Assembly: GCA_036898135.1 (NCBI GenBank) | Contig: CM072516.1 | Location: 19,764,193-19,828,192, forward strand | Reading direction: 5' to 3' | Length of the DNA: 64,000 bases | Origin: Oncomelania hupensis | Taxonomy: Eukaryota > Mollusca > Gastropoda > Littorinimorpha > Pomatiopsidae | In this document: in pieces, positions 23,088-32,229 of the stretch | Numbering within the stretch: position 1 is the first letter of the stretch | Layout: each line of letters opens with the position of its first letter | Notes under the pieces: model-generated | The model's input: the letters and a program-made list of their open reading frames with translations, nothing else | What the model was told of the DNA's origin: nothing | Database searches by the model: none | Program-made: the position numbers and the translations under genes

Positions 23088-24010
23088 ATGCCTACTCTCT
23101 CCAACACTCTTCAACATCTTCCTAGAGCGCATCATGTCAGATGCTCTTGCAGACCATGAAGGCACAGTCAGCATAGGGGGTAGAGCAATCTCCAATCTTC
23201 GTTTTGCAGATGACATTGATGGATTGGCTGGAGAGGAACAAGAACTTGAACAGCTGGTACAGAGGCTTGACACCACCTCCAGAGCCTATGGAATGGAGAT
23301 TAGTGCAGAGAAGACAAATGATGACCAACAACACCAATGGCATCAATACGGACATCAAAGTCCAAGGCCAATCCCTCAACACAGTGCATAGCTTCAAATA
23401 TTTAGGAGCCATTATATCAGACAATGGGTCCCGACATGAAGTCCTCTCCAGGATCGCACAAACAACTGCTGCCCTGACAAGGTTGAAGCCCATTTGGAAA
23501 GACAGGACCATCAGTCTACATTCCAATGTAAGACTGCTGCGCTCCCTTGTCATCTCCATCTTCTTATATGCTTGCGAAGCATGGACCCTGACAGCAGATC
23601 TCCAACGAAGAATACAAAGCATGGAGATGAGGTGCTACAGAAGACTTCTGGGCATTTCCTATACCCAACACATCACCAACGACGAAGTCCGACAGACCAT
23701 CACACAAGCCATTGGACAACACGATGACCTGCTAACAGTGGTGAAGAAACGGAAACTGCGATGGTATGGCCATGTCACCAGATCATCAGGCATTGCAAAG
23801 ACTATTCTGCAAGGCACGGTGCAAGGAGGTAGAAGAAGGGGGAGACCGAAAAAGAGGTGGGAGGACAACATTCGAGAATGGACTGGTTTGACACTGAACG
23901 AAGCCATCAAGGCTGCTGAGGACAGAGGAAGATGGCGTATGCTGGTTAAACGATCATCTGTGGTGCCCCTACGACCTTCGGGTTACGGAACAGGATAGGA
24001 TAGGATAGGA
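23088..24010 (+). mobile_element. RTE-like LINE copy C, 5' truncated
   Basis: Begins at the LSPTLFNIFLERIM region of RT and ends in a TAGGA-repeat tail (23992-24010). The FADD box is kept (SNLRFADDIDGLAGE). One base is lost near 23315, so the frame shifts; the C-terminal frame 23323-23998 is open and close to that of copy G. Confidence 0.92.
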
Positions 24011-24330
24011 TTCTATGCAAGTCGGTGGCAGGGATTTTGCAGAAGAGTGTCGTGGCACTAGTAGCCGGCAACCCGGTTTGCTACCAACCACGCAGCACCG
24101 CCTTGAAGGACAAATATTTTTATGTCCCTGTTCTCGTATGCATATGAGAGTGTCTGTGATTGGATGGATGAAATAGGGCTAGGATACAGTATTAGTGGAA
24201 TGAAAGAAAATTGTGAAAAAAGAAATATTATTACTGCATAAGCTACTTCTGTTTTTCACTGTGGTCATTCTGGTTAGGTATACATGTAAACCAACATTAC
24301 AACAAAACACACACCTGTAGTGCATTTAAA
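24011..24330. other. Unclassified, possibly the right part of the Gypsy-5 LTR
   Basis: Runs from the LINE tail to LINE copy D. CCAACATTACAACA at about 24291-24304 would be an acceptable LTR end if 22528-23087 and this stretch were once continuous. No second copy to test it. Confidence 0.25.
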
Positions 24331-25023
24331 TCTATCCTATCCTATCCTATACTATCCCGTAAATCGAAGGTCGTATGTGCAACACAGATGATCGTTTAAC
24401 CAGCGTACTCCATCTTTCCCTGTCCTCAGCAACCCAGATGGTTTCACTCAATGTCAAACCAGTCCATTCTCGAATGTTGTCCTCCACTCTCTTTTTCGGT
24501 CACCCTCTTCTTCTGCCTCCTTGCACTGTGCCTTGCAGGATGGTCTTTGCAAGACCTGATGATCTGGTGACGTGGCCATGCCATCGGAGTTTTCGTTATT
24601 GCACCACTGTTTGCAGGTCATCGTGTTGTCCAATGGCTTGTGTGATGGTCTGTCGGACTTTGTCGTTGGTGATGTGCTGGGTATAGGAAATGTCCAGGAA
24701 TCTTCTGTAGCACCTCATCTCCATGCTTTTTATTCTTCGTTGTAGATCTGCTGTGAGGGTCCATGCTTCGCAAGCGTATAGGAAAATGGAGATGACAAGG
24801 GGGCGCAGCAGTCTTACTTTGGAATGTGGACTGATGGTCCTGTCTTTCCAAATGGGCTTCAACCTTGTCAGGGCAGCAGTTGTTTGTGCGATCCTGGAGA
24901 TGACTTCCTTTCTGGACCCATTGTCTGATACAATGGCTCCTAAATATTTGAAGCTATGCACTGTGTTGATGGATTGGCCTCGGACTTTGATGTCCGTGTT
25001 GATGCCATTGGTGTTGTTGGTCA
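24331..25023 (-). mobile_element. RTE-like LINE copy D, 5' truncated
   Basis: On the minus strand it starts at the MTNNTNGINTDIKV region after the RT core and ends in the TATCC/TAGGA tail at 24331-24355. The C-terminal part has stops and frameshifts near 24370-24600. No clear target duplication found. Confidence 0.9.
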
Positions 25024-25249
25024 TGGAAACATCTCAAAACGTTTCTTCACCGCATCTGGAAAATAATGAAACAGATTTACTAAGTGACCCTATTAAACAC
25101 ATTCCATGTTCCTCCTGTGTACCTTTTGACAAACAGCACATTGACCAGTTGTTGAGTGAAGAGATCAAAGATATTCCATCACATACATTGTAACTTTCTA
25201 ATAAATGTGACAATTACAAACACTTTAATGGTGCCTTGTTCATCGTTGT
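25024..25249 (+). other. Short coding-like segment with polyadenylation signal
   Basis: An open stretch ending SEEIKDIPSHTL at 25192 is followed by an AATAAA-like signal (25201-25206). Acidic, no recognisable domain. It might be the last exon of a transposon or host gene cut by LINE copy D. Confidence 0.2.
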
Positions 25250-25707
25250 GAAAATCCAACTTCAAGTTGTTGTCGAAGTTTGTAATCTATCCTGCATACT
25301 GTCATCATTCAAAGCTTCATCGTCTGAGTTTTCATGTATTTCAGAATCTGATATCTCCATGACAGAAGTGTTCATATACAGTTGCTCACATATCATCTCA
25401 TTAATAATCTGTCTCAAGAATCGTTTCCATTCACTACTATCGGCAGTGATGATGTGGAAAAAGAAGGCCTTTCAACACTTGCATTTTCATCTTCATTCCT
25501 ACATTCTTCAGCAGATGACTGGCTTGCTTTATAAGCCACAGGGAACACTGTAGGCAAATCACAGGTTTGGGCAAGACTCTCTGCAATGAAACTGGAGCCA
25601 GCTTCTAAATTTTTAATCATTCTTCTGTATCTCTCTCTCTTGACCTTGATCTTTTGCACAGTTCTCCATTGTGCAAGAGAACTCATTCTTTGAAATCTGA
25701 ATGTCAC
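25250..25707 (-). pseudogene. Unknown protein fragment with one frameshift
   Basis: The minus-strand frame starts at 25707 with a basic region (QWRTVQKIKVKRERYRRMI). It runs open to about 25420, and a second frame continues with SEWKRFLRQIINEMICEQLY and an acidic Asp/Glu/Ser tail to a stop near 25252. Together this looks like one coding exon of about 150 residues broken by a frameshift. The basic N-terminus followed by an acidic stretch resembles N-terminal regions of some transposon proteins, but I do not recognise the family. Confidence 0.35.
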
Positions 25708-26045
25708 TAAACTCCAAAATCAAAGTACAAACAGAAACTAACCCAGTCTTTTTGTTCTACATACTTGTGTGCGCGTGTGTGGGTGTACGTGTGTGTGTGT
25801 GTGTATGTGTGTGGCGAAAGAAAGGTCGTTATTGTTAGACACTTTTTATACTCTACCTACGTTCGTTTGACGGCCCCGTTAGTTTGACGTCAAAACAGAG
25901 TTCCTTTAGGGTTAAGGCAGTGTTAGGCTTAGCGTTCGGTTAATGGCTAGGATTTGGGTAAGAGTTATGGTTTACGTTATGGTTAGTTTCAACAAATGGA
26001 CACATTAAAAATTAAAATCATTACAACGTACAACGGCGCTTTTAT
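25708..26045. other. Intergenic, nothing recognised
   Basis: Contains a short GT run near 25763-25815; otherwise no feature. Confidence 0.4.
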
Positions 26046-26249
26046 ATGGTTATGTGTGTATGTATGTATGTACGTGTGTATGTATGTGTATGTATGTATG
26101 TATGTATGTATGTATGTATGTATGTATGCACGTGTGTGTGAATTTGTGTGAATGTATTTATTATGTATGTGTGTCTGTTAATGTGTATTTGTGTATATAT
26201 GTGTGTATCCGTGTATTAATGTGTGTGTGTGTGTGTGTGTGTGTGTGTT

Positions 26250-26286
<37 letters not shown>
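26046..26286. repeat. (TATG)n and (GT)n microsatellites
   Basis: TATG units from about 26050 to 26127, degenerate TG-rich sequence, then GT repeats from 26220 to 26284 with one TTG interruption. Confidence 0.95.
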
Positions 26287-27064
26287 CTATACTATTCATT
26301 CTACACCGGTTTATTTGCGCTAACAGTCTGTAGGTAAACACTTGTTTAAAATTATATTCTTATATTAGCTTTATTCCGTGTCCTTAACCAAATTAATGTG
26401 CGTCAGTGCTCGTAAACTGTAGGCTACAAAATCAACAAGGAAGGCGTACTTGTTTGAATGTCGTGTTAAGTATTATATTATCACCTTATTAGCTATATTC
26501 ACAATGTCAGATGAAGTTTACAGCCATAGGAAATAGTCGTGTTTCTCTTCACTCGTAAATAATAACGCTACACCCCGATAGCGATACCAATTATGTACTT
26601 GATTTATGACCAGTGCTATGTTACTGAATATTGAACACAAGTTGTACATCTCCAGGCCGGATTGCTATTCTAATAAAACGTTCAATCCATGTGTAATCTA
26701 CACTCCCTCTTAACGCCTAATCTGCACTTTGATGATGAAGACGACGACGACAGAGATGATGGGGGAGATGATGATGAGATTATTTTGCGCAAGGTGATAG
26801 GCCTAAAGTAGTGAAGATGGTAAACAAAGGTCACTATACGTAGTGGTGTTGTTAAACTGCTTCACGGTGCATTGTGTATTGGATCCTCACCTTCACTGAC
26901 GATAGTTACAGTTGTTCTTTCTTCCACCAATAGTGGTAGCTAGCTACACGGTGGAGAAATAGTGCGTGAGCTTAGAAAGCTTTGTAACATAGACCGTTTT
27001 TTGTTTATTTCAAAGTTAAATATGTTTGTTTGACATGAATGAATATCTCCAACGAAATCGTTTT

Positions 27065-27109
<45 letters not shown>
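26287..27109. other. Intergenic with (GT)n(GC)n at the right end
   Basis: No gene recognised. GAT/GAC triplet runs near 26730-26775. A GT run passes into GC repeats at 27066-27110 directly before the LINE relic, suggesting the LINE inserted at or next to the microsatellite. Confidence 0.45.
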
Positions 27110-27179
27110 CGAAACATGGACCCTCACAGGAGATCTACAACGAAAAATACAAAGCATGGAGATGAGCAGAAGACTTCTG
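27110..27179 (+). mobile_element. RTE-like LINE copy F, left part
   Basis: About 70 bases matching the TWTLTADLQRRIQSMEMR-coding region of copies C and G. It stops at the bases AGACTTCTG and continues at 58501 (CTGGGCACTTCC), exactly in register with copy C. The 31 kb between the two are inserted elements. Confidence 0.9.
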
Positions 27180-27203
27180 GGGTGTAATTCATGAGCTTGG
27201 CCT
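27180..27203 (+). repeat. Left terminal inverted repeat of Harbinger
   Basis: Starts GGGTGTAATTCATGAG. It is the reverse complement of 57686-57709 except for one T/C difference. Confidence 0.93.
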
Positions 27204-27209
27204 ACAGGC

Positions 27210-27345
27210 GTAGTCTTAGACTACCGCCGCTGGTCTCGGACTACTGTCGTAGTATGCAATGCATGAACCACGACTGACGCTCAGTCTTAGACTGAGTTGT
27301 GGGACTACGTCAGTCCTACGCCGAGTCGGACCACTCACTGATGTC
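27210..27345. promoter_or_regulatory. Subterminal palindrome cluster, left end of Harbinger
   Basis: A perfect 15-base palindrome GTAGTCTTAGACTAC at 27210-27224, a 17-base one CTCAGTCTTAGACTGAG at 27280-27296, and more GGACTAC/GTAGTC half sites. The right end has GACTACCCGGTAGTC at 57636-57650. Repeated half sites at both ends are plausible binding sites for the transposase or the Myb-like partner; function is inferred. Confidence 0.55.
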
Positions 27346-27356
27346 AGAGACTAACC

Positions 27357-27795
27357 GTGAAAACAAACATGGCCGCCCCCATACTTTTCCACTACAGAAA
27401 CCGGCGATTGTTCAGAAGAAATAGGGTATTCCGTGATCGGACTCATCCTTTGGAGGTTTTCAACGACTTACAAGTGTTGAGGAAGTTTAGATTTCCTCGA
27501 CATTATATTTTAGAAGTAACAGATGAGTTACAGGATGTGCTAGAGCACCCAGTTGCAAGGCAAGGTTCGCTGACCCCAGTTTTGCAAGTGTGTCTTGCTC
27601 CCAGGTTCTATGCCACAGGGGCCACACAGGATGTTGTTGGCGAAATGATTGGCGTAAGTCAGTCAACAGCGTCAAGAACAATCGCACGCGTCACAAATGC
27701 TTTGCACCAACAAGTGAGGGATCACATCTTCATTCCCTCGCAGGAGGAAGCAAATCAGCAAAAACGGAAATTTTACCAGCAGAGAAATTTTCCAG
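27357..27795 (+). CDS. Harbinger transposase, exon 1
   Basis: Encodes the N-terminal 146 residues: a basic FRRNRVFRDR region, then the helix-turn-helix-like segment common in this family (QDVVGEMIGVSQSTASRTI), ending QRNFP. The donor is CCAG/GTAAAT after 27795, leaving one base of a codon. Exon 2 at 50632 completes it to Asp, giving the usual [12 protein letters not shown] junction. MAAPI at 27369 is an alternative start. The intron is about 22.8 kb because of nested retrotransposons. No stop or frameshift seen. Confidence 0.88.
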
Positions 27796-28209
27796 GTAAA
27801 TATGATTATGTCAATAATATGATAGTTGTTTTGTTGACATAGCCTACTGTGGTATGTGTAAATGGAGATATGATGCATTTAAAAGCGTAACATTTGTCAA
27901 AACTCAGAAATAATCTATAGCCTATAAATCAAGTAAATAAAATGGAAATGTAACATCATTTAAAGTGCAATGTACTGTATGGCATGAGCTTTGCTATAAT
28001 GTACTAGACTGTATAAGTATACTATTACTATACTATACTATATATAATAATATATATAATAATTATATATTTTATGTATAATTGTACTAAATGTATATGA
28101 TTGTATGTGTATGTGTGTTATTATCTATAAATATATTACTATTAATTACTATTATTACTATACACTTTGTGCATTGCTTCAGGAAAGAATCCAAATTAAC
28201 ATGTATCTG

Positions 28210-28259
<50 letters not shown>

Positions 28260-28474
28260 GTTATTTATAATAATTATTATTATTAATTATTCTCCTATTA
28301 AATATTTAGTTAACCCCATGCATTGACAGCAGCAGTGCAGGCCTAATGGATGCTATAATTCATATGGTTGTACTGTAAGATTTAAAATGTTTTGGGTAAA
28401 GTGAATGTTCATAGTTAGCTACCCACTATGTTAAATTATACTGCACTATGTGACTATAAATGCTTTATCATATT
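27796..28474. other. Harbinger intron 1, left part
   Basis: AT-rich intron sequence with a TTA microsatellite (28209-28257). The segment 27985-28130 resembles the intron's right part (48283-48350 joined to 50033-50095). The last five bases, ATATT, are the Gypsy-3 target duplication. Confidence 0.6.
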
Positions 28475-29411
28475 TGTCACGACAGACTAGTTTTACTCTG
28501 CCTATTTACTATTTAGCCTTGTTTAGTCATTGTAACTTTAGAAAGTTAGAGTATTACACAGCAGCTGATTACAGTATAGGAGGTACACACACTGCGAGCT
28601 TGACGCAGGCAGTTAGTGACGTCAGCACTGTGTGCCTTGAATCTGAAAGTAACCAATGGGACGCAGGCAGAGCGGTTAGAGCCGTTCTGACTGGGTCAAA
28701 ACCTAGCATAGCTTAAGTCAGTGCTACGAAAGACACCGAAGTCTACACAGCTAGACCGGTCAGAGAACTATCTTCACTCATAGACCAGGAAACAGGACTT
28801 GTGAATTTTAGAATTCACTCAAGTAGCCCCGAGCCTGACTTTGTCAAACAGGTAAATGAACATACTTCTGTTTCATCGTGTTATATTTATATTATTGTTG
28901 AAATTATGTTGGTGGAATTTGCTATGCATAAATGTGAATTGTTAATCCGAATTTGCGTGACCACGTGGCGAAACACGACCGGTTGCGCCGCCATGTTGTA
29001 TACCTGACAGAACCACTGTTGTTGAACCTATATGTATGTTTGCAGACCTGTGGCTGTACCAGTGAATGTTTATATTATTATTAATTCTGTATGTGTGTAG
29101 TTAGCCACGATTTATATTTATGTATGTATAGGAAATTAGAGTTGAGATTCCAGTGGACCACGGACGTAGCAGAATGTTCGTCGCTTATGTATAGAGATGT
29201 GGAGCTATCACTGAGGGCTACTTTGGCTTTCAGTGAGACGCTCTGCACAAACCGATTATTCAGGGTTGTGCAGAATTTCGTCTCTTATATTACAGACGAG
29301 CAGGCGAGCTATCCCGTGCGCCCAACTCCACAGGAAACCCAAGTTGGCTGTTTAGCCCCTACAGCACAAGGCTGAGGGAGCAACCCTGGAAAACCCCCTG
29401 CAAGACCCCAC
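28475..29411 (+). repeat. Gypsy-3 5' LTR, segment 1
   Basis: Matches 46773-47709 closely. It ends in CCCAC (29407-29411), duplicated at 37938-37942 on the far side of Gypsy-2. Confidence 0.92.
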
Positions 29412-30788
29412 TGTCGCGTTATATATATAATTTATATTAATATATATATTGATGTTAAAAGATGAATGAACAGTTGAAAGAATTTTATATAAATAGAATC
29501 AATTTCCTCTTTGTACTATGCCTAAAAATCGATAAGAACAAGAAAATAATGTTGAGAAATAGAAAATAAAGAATAAAAGAAATTATTGGCTATTCATTCA
29601 TTCTGTTTGCTTTTTTACAACTAAAAAAGAATACCACTGGTTGATGGTTGATGATATTTATTTCATATGATATGATACGAAAACCCGTGAAATCATGGTT
29701 CTAAAGAATTTCACTGTTGATTAAAATTGTCACTTATCTGACGTGGATTCCCTGATGGAGAAGAAGAATTGTCTCTTTTGTTTAACTTAATTCTGTCCTC
29801 ACGTTTGACCAAAAGGATTATCGTCTAGCTGGCTTCACATGGACGTCAGGGATATGACGAGCTCCATGTCATCAGAAGAATAAGCGTTGAGGATGGAAGT
29901 AGGTTAAAACGATCATATCAGGAATCCGACAGTCGAAAATATTATGAAGAAGGAAGCAAAAACAAAAATCCTTTCCCTGCGCACAGACAAATTAACAGGG
30001 ACTAAATACACAATCTGTATCCTGTTGAATGACCAGCGAGGAACGCCGTTGACGTTGTTTGAATAAGAACCCTGCATATTCACGGGTTATTGTATCTTAT
30101 TCTCAAAACATAATAATGTTCTTTCCTCGCTGTTCATCCACACTGTTCCAATGTTTAAGAATGCACCAACATTCTTTATGAACTAAGCTAAACATGTTAA
30201 ATTAACTATCACCATATAAACTTCACGCGCTGAAGAATTTATATGAAATGAGAACAACATGGTAAAATAACTATTATCATACAATTTGCATACATTGAAG
30301 AATAATAACGAATCACCTTGATGAAGGACGATGAATGATTCGCATGGCGCAATGGACACAAGCACAAGACTACCCATTTCCCAGCTTCACACATCGAATC
30401 GTAACTTACCAGCTGAGGATTCGTTTGTGGTGTCTACGACACGTGTTGTTTAGGGTGAGACGAGCTTTTGAACCAACTTTATGACCTCAGTCATCCGAAA
30501 TAGTGGTCTGGCGTAAACATATGTTCCTTGCCCTCCAAAATGGTCGCTCGAATGGTTTTTCTTAACGATATTTCCCACATCCAGCCAATCGAAAGGATAG
30601 TACACAAATTGTCTATGGTAACAATGATCTAAAAATGAACTACACTAAATAAAACAATGTCGCATACTGCGTCATTCCGAAAACAATATTATTATCGTCA
30701 CTGTCTATGACGTATTGTCTATGACGCATTGTCTGGACTATATAGCAGAATATCGAGGATGCGTAGAGTAGGCGCTTGTATCGCGACA
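29412..30788 (-). repeat. 3' LTR of Gypsy-2 (left on the plus strand)
   Basis: 1377 bp, almost identical to 36560-37937. Its terminus next to RNase H marks it as the 3' LTR for a minus-strand element. Confidence 0.94.
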
Positions 30789-30837
30789 ATATCCACCCGC
30801 TTAAGTGAAAAATCAAGAATGCAATTTTTCCTTACAC

Positions 30838-32229
30838 TTACATCGAGCGGCTGAGATAATCTGCCCCGATATTGTCTTTGCCTGGAATGACACGTACAGA
30901 GAAGTTGTACTGTTGGAGTTGTATGGCCCATCTCATCAGCCGTCCGTTTTCTGTCCTTGCTTTTTGCAGATATTGTAGAGGCTGGTGATCTGTTTCGATA
31001 ACAAACTTTGTTCCAAACAGGTATTGTTCAAACTTCCGTATTCCCCATACTATTGCCATGCATTCCTTCTCGATCGTGGCATACCGGCCTTCAGTTTCAC
31101 TCAGCTTCTTGCTGGCGTACGCGATTGGTTGTAAACCATCACCATGGTCTTGCATCAGGATAGCGCCAATGCCTCTGTCTGATGCGTCCGTCCTCAGGAC
31201 GTACTGTTTCTCTGGATCAGGGAGACAGATGACTGGCTTCTTGCACAACTCTCGCTTGAGTGACGTGAATGCTTCTTCGCATTTGTCGTCCCACTGAACG
31301 TGTTCAGGGTGTCCTTTTTTCGTCTTCTCAGTTAGCGGCAGTGCGAGCGTAGCGAAGTTCGGCACGAACTTCCGATAATACCCTGCTAGACCCAAGAAAG
31401 CGCGCAAGTCTTTCTTCGTCTTCGGTGGTTGCGCGTTTCTGATCTTTTCAACCTTGTCCTCTTCTGGTTGAATTGTACCTTGACCAACTATGTGTCCTAG
31501 AAATGACAGGCTCTCAAATCCAAAATAACATTTGGAAGGTTTTGCTGTCAGATTGCACTCATGTAATCTATCCAACGTTGCTTTGAGGACTTGCACGTGC
31601 TCCTCCCACGTCTCAGTTGCTACCATGACGTCATCAATGAAATTACTGACTGCGTCTTCGTTCAGCGGTTTCAAAAGTTTCCTCATCATGCGTGTGAAAA
31701 CAGCCCCAGCGTTCTTCAACCCAAATGACATCAGTCCATTGAAATTGACCTTGCGGTGTAGTGAAAGCGGTTTTCTCCTTGTCCTCTGTCTTCATAGGGA
31801 TTTGCCAGTATCCTTTTGCGAGGTCTATCTTGGAAAAATATTTCTTCTTGCTCAACTTGGCAAATAGCTCATCGATGTTAGGCATTGGCTCGGCATCGAA
31901 TCTTGTGGCTTGATTTAATTTTCTGTAGTCAATACAGAATCGGTTGTTGCCGTCCTTCTTTTGTACAAGTACTACAGGTGCGCTGTATGGTGATGCTGCT
32001 TGTTCGATGACGTTCATTTTCAGCATTGCTTCAACCTCTTCTCCGATTGCTTTTATCTTAGAATATGGCAGAGGGTACTGTCGAACAAATATAGCTCGAT
32101 CCTGTTCCATTGGGATATTACACTCTTGCAACGATGTTTTCCCCGGCAAATCTGTCAATACAGACTTCTTGCGGTCGCAGATTTCTGTAAGCTCTGTTCT
32201 TTGCTTTTTTGTCAGTTTGTCGGACAAAT
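30838..32229 (-). pseudogene. Gypsy-2 reverse transcriptase and RNase H, frameshifted
   Basis: The RT begins in one frame: LTKKQRTELTEIC, then ASPYSAPVVLVQKKDG and the first catalytic Asp in YFSKIDLAKGYWQIPM. It shifts near 31735 (after GQFQWT) into the frame with MSFGLKNAGAVF, the FIDD catalytic box (SNFIDDVMVATETWEEH), and RNase H (RTDASDRGIGAILMQ, TIEKECMAIVWGIRKFEQYL, TDHQPLQYL, end GADYLSR). The second frame equals the gag-integrase frame, so the two shifts cancel: only about 165 codons around the RT fingers are out of frame. The near-identical LTRs argue for very recent mutation or base-call errors. Confidence 0.86.
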
